A stretch of DNA of 38,481 nt from an uncultured Clostridia bacterium (GTDB lineage: Bacteria > Bacillota > Clostridia > TANB77 > CAG-508): positions 1 to 38,481 of the forward strand of contig CANRED010000011.1 of NCBI GenBank assembly GCA_947629555.1. Reading direction: 5' to 3'. Each line of letters begins with the position of its first letter. Within the stretch, counting starts at the first letter, position 1. Of this stretch, positions 1 to 9,100 are shown piece after piece. Made by a program: the position numbers and the translations under genes. The notes under the pieces are model-generated. The model was not told where the DNA came from, made no database searches, and saw only the letters and a program-made list of their open reading frames with translations.

Positions 1-103
1 TTATTTTTTATAAAAAATATATAAGGCCTAGGGCTGGGGCTGAAAATAAAGTCCACCAAAAGGGGTATGGCCCACTATATTATGAAAAAACCAATGGCAA
101 ACT

Positions 104-129
104 GTAGGGGCCGCATGTTATGCGACTCG
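104..129 (+). repeat. dispersed GTAGGGG hairpin repeat, copy 1
   Basis: This copy begins GTAGGGG and has partly complementary arms around CGCAT/ATGCG. It belongs to the short interspersed family found many times in this window. I see no convincing gene in bases 1-151; only AT-rich sequence and this repeat are visible there. Confidence 0.7.
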
Positions 130-151
130 CTTTGTATATTATAAAATATTC

Positions 152-181
152 TTGACAATTATGAATATTATATATTATAAT
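152..181 (+). promoter_or_regulatory. sigma-A promoter for tRNA-Lys
   Basis: A perfect -35 TTGACA (152-157) and a perfect -10 TATAAT (176-181) are separated by 18 bases. The tRNA begins 18 bases after the -10 box, so this should drive the tRNA. Confidence 0.8.
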
Positions 182-199
182 TAATTGTAAATTATTTGT

Positions 200-275
200 G
201 GGTGATTAGCTCAGCTGGTAGAGCAGCTGACTCTTAATCAGAAGGTCCGGGGTTCGAAACCCCGATTGCCCACCA
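200..275 (+). tRNA. tRNA-Lys (CTT anticodon)
   Basis: The sequence folds as a complete cloverleaf. The 7-bp acceptor stem pairs 200-206 with 265-271, including two G-T pairs. The anticodon loop is 231-237 with CTT at 233-235. The TTCGA T-loop is present and the 3' CCA is encoded (273-275). It should read AAG and insert lysine. It has its own promoter upstream and a short hairpin followed by four T downstream. Confidence 0.97.
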
Positions 276-298
276 TATTTCATTCAATTTATAATGGG

Positions 299-320
299 GG
301 TGGACACTAGTCCGCCTTTT
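299..320 (+). terminator. short terminator after tRNA-Lys
   Basis: A 7-bp GC-rich stem (299-305 with 310-316, one G-T pair) closes a 4-base loop and is followed by TTTT. It lies between the tRNA and the ABC exporter operon. No separate sigma-A promoter for the exporter is obvious in the 32 bases that follow, so some read-through from the tRNA promoter is possible. Confidence 0.6.
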
Positions 321-352
321 AATATACTCTAAAAATATGCAAGGAGGATAAC

Positions 353-2596
353 ATGCTAAAAATATTGAAAAATCTAAAAAGTTCGTTAGTATCCGTTATA
401 ATTATTGTTATATTGCTATGTATTCAAGCAATGGCAGATTTGTCTTTACCAGATTACACATCTAAAGTTATAAATGTAGGAATACAACAAGAAGGAGTAG
501 AAAGTGTTACTCCAGAAGCAATAAGAAAGAGTAAAATGGATGATTTACTTATATTTACTCTAGATGACGATAAAATATTAGAAAATTATTCATTAATATC
601 AAAAAATAATTTATCACAAAAAGATTACAATAAATATGTAAAAAAATATCCTGCCTTAGAAAATGAAGACATATACATATTAAATAAAATAAACAAAAAT
701 AAAAGAGAAGAATTAGATAATATAATAGTAAAGCCAATACTAGCATTAAATATAATAGATAATAAGCAAAATAATGCGCAACTTATTCAGACTATGGTAC
801 AAGGTGTACCTGAAGTTTATAGAGAGCAAGTGTTGAATTTAAACCTTGATTTAGTAAAACAAATACCAGAAGAACTACTAATCAATTTTGTAAATCAAGC
901 ATATTCAATGTTAGAAAATAATTTAGATACTATAGTTGACCAATTAGCAATAAATGCTACAAAGCAAGAATATATTGCACTTGGAATAGATATAAGTAAT
1001 TATCAAACCTTGTATATTGTAGAAGTAGGTACAAGAATGCTTGGAATAGCATTAGTAAGTATGGTATCAGCAATTATAATAATGTTATTATCTTCAAGAG
1101 TTGCAGCAAAGCTAAGTAGAAATTTAAGAGACAAAGTATTTAAAAAAGTTTTAGGATTTTCAACGAAGGAATTTAGGGAATTTTCAACAGCATCACTTAT
1201 TACAAGGAGCACAAACGACATTCAACAAATTCAAATGCTAATAAGTATGTTGTTTAGAACTGTAGTATATGCTCCAATTATGGGTATAGGAGGATTTTTA
1301 AGAGTATTAGCAAACAGTAATATGTCTATGGCATGGATAATAGGAATAGCCTTGTTTGCAATACTAGTAATAGTTATGACTTTATTTATAATTGCAATGC
1401 CTAAATTTAAAAAGTTACAAAATTTAATAGATAAATTAAATCTTGTATCAAGAGAAATTTTAACAGGATTGCCAGTTATTAGAGCTTTTAATACGGAAAA
1501 AAGAGAAGAAGATAGATTTGACCAAGCAAATAAAGATTTAATGAGTACCAATATATTTGTAAACAAAGCAATGAGTATAATGATGCCAGCATTAATGTTA
1601 GTTATGAATGTTATTGCTATAATGATAGTATGGTTTGGTGGAAAAAATGTAGATTCTGGCTTAATGCAAGTAGGAGATGTTATGGCATTTATTCAATATA
1701 CAATGCACATTGTAATGTCTTTCTTAGTAATTTCTATGATATCTATAATGTTACCAAGAGCTTCAGTTTCTGCTAATCGTATTAATGAAATACTAGAAAC
1801 AAAACCAAGTATAAAAGACCCAGAAAAAGAAAAGGAATTTAACAAAGAAAAGACAGGTTTAGTTGAATTTAAAAATGTATCTTTTAGATATCCAGATGCA
1901 GAAACAGAAATTTTAACAGATATAAATTTCGTAGCAAAACCAGGAGAAACAACGGCAATAATAGGTAGTACAGGAAGCGGAAAGTCTACCATAGTAAATT
2001 TAATACCTCGTTTTTATGATGTAACAGGTGGAGAATTATTAATAGATGGAGTAAATGTAAAGGATATTTCTCAAAAGAAATTAAGAGAGAAAATAGGTTT
2101 TGTTCCACAAAAAGGAATGTTATTTTCAGGAACAATAGAATCAAACATAAAATATGGAAATAGTAATATTACAGATGAACAAATGGAGTGGGCAGCAGAA
2201 ATCGCACAGGCAACAGAATTTATAGAGAAAAAAGAGGATGGATATAATTCAGAAATAGCACAAGGTGGAGGCAATGTTTCTGGTGGGCAAAAGCAGCGTT
2301 TATCAATAGCAAGAGCGATTGCAATAAATCCAGAAATATTAGTGTTTGATGATAGCTTTTCAGCTTTAGACTTTAAAACAGATGCAAAACTTAGGGAAGA
2401 ACTAGCAAAAAGTACAGAAAATAAAACCGTAATAATAGTTGCACAAAGAATTAGCACAGTATTAAATGCAGAGCAAATAATAGTATTAGAAGAAGGAAAA
2501 ATAGTAGGAAAGGGAACTCATAAAGAACTAATGCAAAATTGTGAAACATACAAGCAAATAGCATTATCACAACTGTCAGAAGAAGAATTGAAATAA
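353..2596 (+). CDS. heterodimeric ABC exporter subunit with degenerate ATP site and large outer domain
   Basis: This is a fused membrane/ATPase half-transporter of 747 residues, longer than the usual 580-620. Membrane helix 1 (about residues 10-30) is followed by about 190 mostly polar residues before helix 2 (about 222-247), so an extracytoplasmic domain is inserted in the first loop. The nucleotide-binding domain has Walker A GSTGSGKS (538-545) and a normal signature VSGGQ (642-646). The Walker B is FDD, with Asp667 in place of the catalytic Glu, and the H-loop residue is Gln698 instead of His. Both changes mark the non-catalytic site of LmrCD/BmrCD-type heterodimers. The partner is the next gene. 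Substrate cannot be deduced; lipids, peptides or drugs are all possible. The start follows AAGGAGG. Confidence 0.9.
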   Translation: MLKILKNLKSSLVSVIIIVILLCIQAMADLSLPDYTSKVINVGIQQEGVESVTPEAIRKSKMDDLLIFTLDDDKILENYSLISKNNLSQKDYNKYVKKYPALENEDIYILNKINKNKREELDNIIVKPILALNIIDNKQNNAQLIQTMVQGVPEVYREQVLNLNLDLVKQIPEELLINFVNQAYSMLENNLDTIVDQLAINATKQEYIALGIDISNYQTLYIVEVGTRMLGIALVSMVSAIIIMLLSSRVAAKLSRNLRDKVFKKVLGFSTKEFREFSTASLITRSTNDIQQIQMLISMLFRTVVYAPIMGIGGFLRVLANSNMSMAWIIGIALFAILVIVMTLFIIAMPKFKKLQNLIDKLNLVSREILTGLPVIRAFNTEKREEDRFDQANKDLMSTNIFVNKAMSIMMPALMLVMNVIAIMIVWFGGKNVDSGLMQVGDVMAFIQYTMHIVMSFLVISMISIMLPRASVSANRINEILETKPSIKDPEKEKEFNKEKTGLVEFKNVSFRYPDAETEILTDINFVAKPGETTAIIGSTGSGKSTIVNLIPRFYDVTGGELLIDGVNVKDISQKKLREKIGFVPQKGMLFSGTIESNIKYGNSNITDEQMEWAAEIAQATEFIEKKEDGYNSEIAQGGGNVSGGQKQRLSIARAIAINPEILVFDDSFSALDFKTDAKLREELAKSTENKTVIIVAQRISTVLNAEQIIVLEEGKIVGKGTHKELMQNCETYKQIALSQLSEEELK

Positions 2597-2618
2597 TCAA
2601 AAACAAATTACAAAAAAT

Positions 2619-2644
2619 GTAGGGAACAGACCAACGTCGTTCCG
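2619..2644 (+). repeat. dispersed GTAGGGAAC hairpin repeat, copy 2
   Basis: This copy starts GTAGGGAAC and ends CGTTCC(G), allowing a short stem. A nearly identical degenerate version occurs at 28593-28617. It lies in the 219-base gap between the two exporter genes. Confidence 0.65.
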
Positions 2645-2677
2645 AAAAAACAAACACAAAACAAATTAATATATACC

Positions 2678-2710
2678 GTAGGGAACGACGCCCTCGTCGT
2701 TCCGTGCTCC
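2678..2710 (+). repeat. dispersed GTAGGGAACGACG hairpin repeat, copy 3
   Basis: GGGAACGACG pairs with CGTCGTTCC around a short CCCT loop. It is the same sequence type as copies at 5241, 15779, 19732 and 28624. It sits between two cotranscribed genes and so would be present in the exporter mRNA as a strong hairpin. Confidence 0.75.
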
Positions 2711-2724
2711 AAAGGAATGACCCT

Positions 2725-2779
2725 AAATAATGAATAATGAATAATGAATAATGAATAGTGAAGAGTGAAGAGTGAATAG
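2725..2779 (+). repeat. GAATAAT-like heptad run followed by a small hairpin
   Basis: About seven head-to-tail units of the form (A/G)AATAATG, drifting to GAATAGTG and GAAGAGTG. They are followed by a small hairpin (CAAAACTC/GAGTTTTG, about 2781-2800) just before the ribosome binding site of the second exporter gene. The same arrangement of heptads then hairpin recurs at 29640-29701. Confidence 0.65.
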
Positions 2780-2815
2780 TACAAAACTCTTCGAGTTTTG
2801 AAGGAGGCAGAATAA

Positions 2816-4666
2816 ATGGAACAAAGACCAAAGCCAATAAGAAGATTTGGACCAGGTTCAAAAAATATAGTACCAACAGAAAAGGCAAAGGATTTTAAGG
2901 GAACAACCAAGAAATTAGTAAAAGATTATTTATCACAATATAAAATAAAATTAATAATAATATTTATATTCGCAGTAGGAAGTACAATATTTTCAATAAT
3001 AGGACCTAAAGTATTAGGAAATGCTACAACAGAAATATTTAATGGAATAATGCGTAAAATATCTGGTGGAAGCGGAATAGACTTTGGGAAAATTGGAGGC
3101 ATACTTATAACTTTATTAATATTGTATGTGGCAAGTGCAGTATTTTCATTAATACAAGGTTTTACAATGACAAATGTGTCTCAAAAACTTACATATAAAT
3201 TAAGAACGGACTTAGTTCAAAAAATAAATAAATTACCTATGAATTATTTCGATAAAAAAACAAATGGAGAAGTGTTATCAATAATAACAAATGATATAGA
3301 CACATTAAGCCAAAACTTAAATCAAAGTATAACTCAAGTAATAACAGCAATCTGTACAATAGTAGGTATTGCAATAATGATGCTAACAATAAGTGTTCAA
3401 ATGACATTAATATCTATATTAATATTACCAATTTCAGGCTTGGTAGTTGGAAAAATAGTGAAGAAATCTCAAAAATATTTTAAAAGACAACAAGATTACT
3501 TAGGGCATGTAAATGGTCAAGTTGAGGAAATTTATGGTGGACACACAATTGTAAAAGCATTTAATGGAGAAGAAAAGGCAATAAAAGAATTTACAAAAGC
3601 AAACGAAGAATTATATCATTCTGCATGGAAATCACAATTCTTATCTGGATTAATGCATCCAATAATGAATTTTATAGGAAATATTGGTTATGTAGCAGTT
3701 GCAATACTTGGTGGATATTATGCAGCACATGGTGTAATTACTGTAGGAAACATACAATCATTTATACAATACAATAAGCAATTTACACAACCAATAGGTC
3801 AAATAGCACAAATATCTAGTATGATACAAGCAATGATAGCTGCAGCAGAAAGAGTTTTTGAATTTTTAGAAGAGACAGAAGAAATTGAAACTAACAAAGG
3901 TAATATTGACGAAAATAGCATTAAAGGAAATATTACTTTCAAAAATGTAGAATTTAAGTATGATAATTCAGATAGAACAATAATAAATAATTTTTCCGCC
4001 GAAATAAAGCAAGGACAAAAAATTGCGATAGTAGGACCTACAGGAGCAGGAAAAACAACAATTGTAAAATTGTTAATGAGATTTTACGATGTAAATAAAG
4101 GAGAAATTTTAATAGATGGGCACAATATAAAGGACTTTACAAGAGGAGCACTAAGAAAGCAGTTTGGTATGGTGCTTCAAGATACATGGCTATTTGGTGG
4201 AACTGTAAGAGATAATATAAAATATGGAAAGCCTGATGCATCACAGGCAGAAGTAATAGAAGCGGCAAAAGCTGCAAATGTACATCATTTTATAAAAACA
4301 TTGCCTAATTCATATGACATGATAATAAATGAAGAAAGTACAAATATATCTGCAGGACAAAAGCAATTACTTACTATTGCCAGAGTAATACTTACAGATC
4401 CAAAAATATTAATATTAGATGAAGCAACAAGTTCAATAGACACAAGGACAGAACTACAAATTCAATCTGCAATGGATAACTTAATGAAGGGAAGAACAAG
4501 CTTTATAATAGCACATAGGCTATCAACAATAAAAAATGCAGATTTAATTTTAGTATTAAATAATGGAGATATAGTAGAAAAGGGAACGCACGAAGAATTA
4601 TTAAAGCAAAACGGATTCTATGCAGATTTATATAATTCACAATTTACTGAAGAAGAAGCAGGATAA
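2816..4666 (+). CDS. heterodimeric ABC exporter subunit, catalytic ATP site
   Basis: This 616-residue half-transporter is the partner of the preceding gene. About six membrane helices are followed by an ATPase domain with Walker A GPTGAGKT (407-414), Walker B ending in LDE (Asp535, Glu536) and His567, all catalytic residues present. Its signature motif is ISAGQ (511-515), not LSGGQ. In the dimer its own Walker motifs meet the intact VSGGQ of the first subunit (active site), while its weak signature meets the first subunit's Asp/Gln site (inactive site). That complementarity supports a true heterodimer. The ATG follows GAAGGAGG, and the genes are separated by repeats only. Confidence 0.92.
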   Translation: MEQRPKPIRRFGPGSKNIVPTEKAKDFKGTTKKLVKDYLSQYKIKLIIIFIFAVGSTIFSIIGPKVLGNATTEIFNGIMRKISGGSGIDFGKIGGILITLLILYVASAVFSLIQGFTMTNVSQKLTYKLRTDLVQKINKLPMNYFDKKTNGEVLSIITNDIDTLSQNLNQSITQVITAICTIVGIAIMMLTISVQMTLISILILPISGLVVGKIVKKSQKYFKRQQDYLGHVNGQVEEIYGGHTIVKAFNGEEKAIKEFTKANEELYHSAWKSQFLSGLMHPIMNFIGNIGYVAVAILGGYYAAHGVITVGNIQSFIQYNKQFTQPIGQIAQISSMIQAMIAAAERVFEFLEETEEIETNKGNIDENSIKGNITFKNVEFKYDNSDRTIINNFSAEIKQGQKIAIVGPTGAGKTTIVKLLMRFYDVNKGEILIDGHNIKDFTRGALRKQFGMVLQDTWLFGGTVRDNIKYGKPDASQAEVIEAAKAANVHHFIKTLPNSYDMIINEESTNISAGQKQLLTIARVILTDPKILILDEATSSIDTRTELQIQSAMDNLMKGRTSFIIAHRLSTIKNADLILVLNNGDIVEKGTHEELLKQNGFYADLYNSQFTEEEAG

Positions 4667-4671
4667 GTGGT

Positions 4672-4700
4672 GCACTTTTATGGGTGCACCATAAAAGTGC
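4672..4700 (+). terminator. hairpin after the ABC exporter operon
   Basis: A perfect 12-bp stem (4672-4683 with 4689-4700) closes a 5-base loop a few bases after the exporter stop codon. There is no T-run, so it may be an mRNA-end stabiliser rather than a classical intrinsic terminator. Confidence 0.5.
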
Positions 4701-4706
4701 AAGTGC

Positions 4707-4741
4707 AAGTGAATAGTGAATAATGAATGGTGAATTGTAGG
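4707..4741 (+). repeat. heptad run and truncated GTAGGG repeat
   Basis: Three to four GAATAAT-like heptads (GAATAGT, GAATAAT, GAATGGT) lead into GTAGGGCAC, which looks like the first bases of the dispersed hairpin repeat without its second arm. Confidence 0.5.
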
Positions 4742-4794
4742 GCACAGAAATATATATGGGTAGTTTTACAATTTTATAATAATTTATAAAAATA

Positions 4795-4823
4795 TTGACA
4801 GTAAGTAAAAAAATGTGTATAAT
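4795..4823 (+). promoter_or_regulatory. perfect sigma-A promoter of a short RNA
   Basis: TTGACA (4795-4800) and TATAAT (4818-4823) are separated by exactly 17 bases. No gene follows on this strand for nearly 700 bases, but a strong terminator begins about 40 bases downstream. The product should be a small untranslated RNA. Confidence 0.8.
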
Positions 4824-4829
4824 TTAAAT

Positions 4830-4908
4830 AGAAAACGAGAAACCACGAAGGTGGTTGCCAAGGGAAAAAAATAACCATTCCTCGACAAAGCAGAATGGTT
4901 ATTTTTTT
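4830..4908 (+). ncRNA. candidate small RNA, possible type I antitoxin
   Basis: About 80 bases lie between a perfect promoter and an intrinsic terminator, with no credible reading frame. The RNA can form a small hairpin from ACCAC/GTGGT (about 4842-4855) and then the terminator hairpin. It is convergent with a small hydrophobic-peptide gene whose stop codon sits inside the same terminator, so the two transcripts overlap at their 3' ends, as in TxpA/RatA and BsrG/SR4. Its AACCAC could also pair with the GGTGGT at the peptide's ribosome binding site. The antitoxin role is inference. A stand-alone regulatory RNA is the alternative. Confidence 0.55.
4865..4908. terminator. bidirectional terminator shared by small RNA and peptide gene
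   Basis: AATAACCATT (4870-4879) pairs with AATGGTTATT (4894-4903), extended by A-T pairs, with an A-run on the left and a T-run on the right. It therefore terminates both strands. The stop codon of the minus-strand peptide (4907-4909) overlaps its edge. Confidence 0.85.
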
Positions 4909-5023
4909 ATTTGCTCAAAATTACAACTAAAGTTATAATCAAGGCAATAGCTATGAATGTGATTACTATTAGGCTAAAAATAAATAAGTATATTAATTCA
5001 AGTAAAATATTTTCAATTATCAT
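4907..5023 (-). CDS. small hydrophobic peptide, candidate type I toxin
   Basis: This is a 38-residue peptide, almost entirely Ile/Leu/Phe/Val after an acidic start and ending in Ser-Lys, that is, one long membrane-spanning helix. The chosen ATG is preceded by GAGGTGG at good spacing. A longer frame starts at 5095 but has no ribosome binding site and begins almost at the predicted transcription start. Size, hydrophobicity, a promoter of its own, and a convergent short RNA sharing its terminator fit type I toxins such as TxpA or BsrG. I do not recognise a named family. A harmless small membrane protein is possible. Confidence 0.55.
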   Translation of the reverse strand: MIIENILLELIYLFIFSLIVITFIAIALIITLVVILSK

Positions 5024-5107
5024 AGCGACCACCTCACTTTCCCACAGATATACTGCGTAATATGTAAGATGGCAACGCACTCCGCTTATTCTCATTTTCT
5101 ATACATA

Positions 5108-5136
5108 ATAGTACAATATTTTTTACAAAAAGGCAA
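5108..5136 (-). promoter_or_regulatory. promoter for the small hydrophobic peptide
   Basis: On the minus strand TTGCCT (5136-5131) and TACTAT (5113-5108) are spaced by 17 bases. This leaves a leader of about 80 bases able to fold before the ribosome binding site. Confidence 0.5.
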
Positions 5137-5193
5137 GCAATTTTGAAAATTATTTTAATATATTTCAAATGAACAATAAAATAAATTATAATT

Positions 5194-5219
5194 GTAGGGG
5201 TTGCATGTTATGCACCCCG
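5194..5219 (+). repeat. dispersed GTAGGGG hairpin repeat, copy 4
   Basis: GTAGGGGTTGCAT pairs with ATGCACCCC. The arms differ from neighbouring copies but remain complementary. Confidence 0.7.
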
Positions 5220-5240
5220 TTTTTTAATGAATGGTGAATT

Positions 5241-5266
5241 GTAGGGAACGACGCCCTCGTCGTTCC
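5241..5266 (+). repeat. dispersed GTAGGGAACGACG hairpin repeat, copy 5
   Basis: GGAACGACG pairs with CGTCGTTCC. One GAATGGT heptad precedes it. Apart from these repeats and the promoters listed, the 5024-5505 gap holds nothing I can assign. Confidence 0.75.
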
Positions 5267-5315
5267 TTGTAAGGGTGCTGAAAAGCGCTCTTTAATTTTA
5301 ATTTACAATAATTAG

Positions 5316-5344
5316 TTGACATAAACGACAATATGTGCTATAAT
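5316..5344 (+). promoter_or_regulatory. perfect sigma-A promoter for the CAP-domain gene
   Basis: TTGACA (5316-5321) and TATAAT (5339-5344) have a 17-base spacer. The leader then contains a GTCAGTTGA/TCAATTGAC hairpin (about 5351-5375) and an AT-rich direct repeat before the start codon. Confidence 0.8.
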
Positions 5345-5505
5345 AAACTTGTCAGTTGAATATTTTTCAATTGACGATATAATTTAATAATTTAAAATTT
5401 AATAATTTAAAATTTAAATCTTGAATATTTCCAAAGAAAAAGTATAAGAAGTTCACACGCAAGAGAAAATATTAAAAAAATAATATTTTTAAAGGAGTGA
5501 ATTGT

Positions 5506-6024
5506 GTGAGAGTTATAAACTCTAAATTTTCAAGATTTATTTTTTATGTTTCAATTTTATTTTGTATAGGTTTTGTTTTTCAATGTTTTGTATTTGCAAG
5601 TAGCATGGAGGAAACAACAGTAATACTTGGTGATGCAAATTTAAATGAGGAAGAACAAGAAGTATTAGATTTAATAAATGAACAAAGAGAAGATAATGGT
5701 TTAAGTAAATTACAACCATACGAAGAATTACAAAAAGTAGCAAAATTAAAAGCAGAAGATATAGTAAACAATGAATATTTTTCACATACATCACCAACTT
5801 ATGGAACTCCATTTGAAATGTTAAAACAAGAAGGTGTTGTATATAAATTTGCTGGAGAAAACTTAGCAGGAAATGAAACAGGATATAAAGCGGTTACAGC
5901 ATGGATGAATTCACCAGCACATAGAAGTAATATATTAGATTCAGACTATGAATATACAGGAATATGTGTAGTAGATAGCGATATATATGGAAAGGTATAT
6001 GTACAATTATTTATGGGAGTATAA
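5506..6024 (+). CDS. secreted CAP/SCP-domain protein (YkwD type)
   Basis: The protein has 172 residues, with an N-terminal hydrophobic signal segment (about residues 10-30) and then a single CAP (SCP/PR1) domain. Family landmarks are the central HTSPTYGTPFEML, GENLAG, and WMNSPAHRSNIL near the end, which include the His and Glu positions typical of bacterial CAP proteins. It is probably secreted or membrane-anchored; the biochemical role of this family is unsettled and many members are linked to spore or wall function. I chose GTG at 5506 because AAAGGAG (5491-5497) sits eight bases upstream. The earlier in-frame GTG at 5497 overlaps that site. Confidence 0.88.
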   Translation: MRVINSKFSRFIFYVSILFCIGFVFQCFVFASSMEETTVILGDANLNEEEQEVLDLINEQREDNGLSKLQPYEELQKVAKLKAEDIVNNEYFSHTSPTYGTPFEMLKQEGVVYKFAGENLAGNETGYKAVTAWMNSPAHRSNILDSDYEYTGICVVDSDIYGKVYVQLFMGV

Positions 6025-6029
6025 TATTT

Positions 6030-6057
6030 GTAGGGATCAGCGTCCTTAGGCGACCCG
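6030..6057 (+). repeat. dispersed GTAGGG hairpin repeat, copy 6
   Basis: GTAGGGATCAGCGTCC with TTAGGCGACCCG; a diverged member with imperfect arms, immediately after the CAP-domain gene. Confidence 0.6.
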
Positions 6058-6070
6058 AGAAATAATGAAT

Positions 6071-6103
6071 AATAAAAAAATAGGCTATACGCCTATTTTT
6101 TTA
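6071..6103. terminator. bidirectional terminator between CAP gene and activase gene
   Basis: AAAAAATAGGC pairs with GCCTATTTTTT around a TATAC loop. The minus-strand activase gene ends inside it: its last codons and stop form one arm. Confidence 0.85.
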
Positions 6104-9100
6104 TTTTCTTCTGTATTCTCTTTATTTTCTATATTTTCACTTTCTATTGCTTTTAGAGAATTTTCTTTTTGTTTTAAATTATCTTTTGCAACTGTCATAA
6201 GAAGTTTTATTCTGTTTGTTTGATTTGCTTCACTTGCACCTGGGTCATAATCTATTGGAGCAATGTTTGCATCTGGGAACATCTGTCTAATTGTTTTTAT
6301 AACACCTTTTCCAACAACATGGTTTGGTAAGCATGCAAATGGTTGAACGCAAACAATATTTGGTATGTCGTTTTCTATGTATTCAATCATTTCTGCTGTT
6401 AAGAACCAACCTTCACCAGTTTGATTTCCTATAGATAAAACATCCTTTACCTTTTCCTCTAAATCCCATATATCGCAAGGTGGCAAATAACCTTTCTTTG
6501 AATTTGATATAGCAATTCTAACGTCTTTTTCTAATATATCAAATAATTTAATAGCAATTTTTGCAATTTTTGATGAAGTTTTATTAGTATTTAATAATTG
6601 ATTAAATGTAGTTTTATGTGTTGCCATAAACTTTACAAATCCCATAAAATCAGGAAGTATAACTTCTGCTCCTTCGTTTTCTAGAAGATTTGCTACAAAG
6701 TTATTACCAAATGGATGATATTTAATTAAAACTTCACCAACAATACCTACTCTAGGTTTTTTTACAGATGTATCTAATTCTATTTTTTCAAAATCGTTTA
6801 CTATATCATAAATACTTTGCTTAAATTGTTTGTTTGTTGATTTTGTTATTAATTTTTTACATTTTTCAATCCACTCATTGAAAAGTTTTTCAGTTTCGCC
6901 TTTATTTACTTCATAAGCGCGGTTTTTTGTTAACATTTTTTGTAACAAGTCACCATATACTACAGATTTTAATACTCTTTCCATAAGTGGAATAGATAGT
7001 TTAAATCCAGGCATTTTTTCCATTCCAACTAAATTAAATGATATAACTGGAACATTTGGAAAACCTGCGTCTTTTAAAGCTTTTCTTATAAATCCAATGT
7101 AGTTTGTTGCACGGCAACCACCACCAGTTTGAGATATGATAAGAGCGGTTTTATTTAAGTCATATTGACCAGATTCTAATGCTTCTATCATTTGACCTGT
7201 AACTAATATAGATGGATAACATGCATCGTTATTTACATATTTTAAACCTGTTTCAACAGTATGTGGTGTACATTCTCTTAAAAGTTTTACTTTATATCCA
7301 CTAGCTAATAGGGAAGCTTCCAATAATTCGAAATGTACTGGTATCATTTGAGGAATTAAAATAGTATAGTCTTTCCTCATTTCTTCAGTAAATATAATTT
7401 TATTTTGTTCATAATTTCCAGGACATGCACTAGGTTTTGGTGCTTCTTTTAAACGCTTGTTAATACTTGCAAGTAATGAACGAATACGAATTCTAACTGC
7501 ACCTAAATTATTTACTTCATCTATTTTTATTAAAGTATACATTTTATCATAACTTGAAAGTATTTCTTCTACTTGATCTGTTGTAACAGCGTCTACACCA
7601 CATCCAAAAGAGTTTAATTGTACTAGTTCTAAGTTTTTGTGCTTTCCAACAAATTCAGCAGCAGCATATAATCTTGCATGGAACATCCATTGGTCAACAA
7701 CTCTAATTGGTCTTTTTACTTCTGCTAAATGTGCAATAGAATCTTCAGATAATACACATAATCCAAGGCTAGTAATTAAAGTATCTATACCGTGATTTAT
7801 TTCTGGATCAACATGATATGGTCTACCAGATAAAACAATACCTTTTTGATTATTTTCTTCTATGTATTTTAATATTTCTTCACCTTTTTTATGAACATCA
7901 TCTCTAAATTTTTGATATTCTTCTTCTGCTTTTATAGCGGCATTTGTTAGTTCTTTTTTAGTAAAGTTATAACATTTAAATTCATCTAATTCTAAAACTT
8001 TTTTTACTAAATTTTTTGTGTCTAAAGGTAAGAAAGGGTTTATAAATTTTATATCTTTTAATTCTTCTACATTATTTTTTATAACTTCTGAGTAAGAAAT
8101 AACAATAGGGCAGTTATAGTGATTATCTGCTTTTTCGTATTCCTTACGAGAATATGGAATACAAGGATAGAATATTGTTTTAATACCTTGGTTAATTAAA
8201 CTAATTATATGCCCATGTACTAATTTTGCTGGATAACAAACAGATTCAGAAGGCATAGATTCCATACCTTTTTCATAAGTTTTTCTGTTACTTTTTTCTG
8301 ATAAAACAACTCTAAATCCTAAGTTTGTTAAGAAAGTAAACCAGAAAGGATAATCTTCGTACATATTCAAAACCCTAGGTATTCCTATTGTTCCTCTTGG
8401 AGCGTCTTTTTCTTCTAGTGGTGTATAGCTAAATAATCTTTCAAATTTATATTTATACATATTAGGTAAGTTTGAATTTTCTGTAACATTACCGGAACCA
8501 CGCTCACATCTATTTCCAGATATAAATTTTTTACCGTTGCTAAATGCGTTTACTGTAAGAAGACAGTTGTTTTCACAACGACCACATCTAACGTGAGTTA
8601 CTTTAACATTTATATTATCAAGTTCTTCTAATGTTGTTATAGTAGAAGTGTATTCAGAATCCATATTTGATTCATATTGTTCTTTTGAAAGTAATGCCAT
8701 ACCATAAGCACCCATTAAACCTGCAATATTAGGGCGAATAACGTCTTTTCCAACAGTTAATTCAAATGCACGAAGTACAGCATCATTATAAAATGTACCA
8801 CCTTGTACAACAATGTGGTCACCTAAAGTTGCTACATCTCTTACTTTCATAACTTTTTGAATAGCATTTTTTACAACAGAATAAGAAAGACCAGCAGAAA
8901 TATCTCCAACTGAATAACCTTCTTTTTGTGATTGCTTAATTTTTGAATTCATAAAAACTGTACAACGAGAACCAAGTGGTGCAGGACGACGTGATTGTAA
9001 TGCTTCGTTTACAAATTCTTCTATAGAAATATTTAAACTGCTTGCAAAAGTTTGTATGAAAGAACCGCAACCAGAAGAACAAGCCTCGTTTAGCATAATA

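Noticed and set aside
4830..4908. Riboswitch in front of a gene
   Set aside because: No gene follows on the plus strand after the terminator, and the fold matches no riboswitch class I recognise; an independent short RNA fits better.
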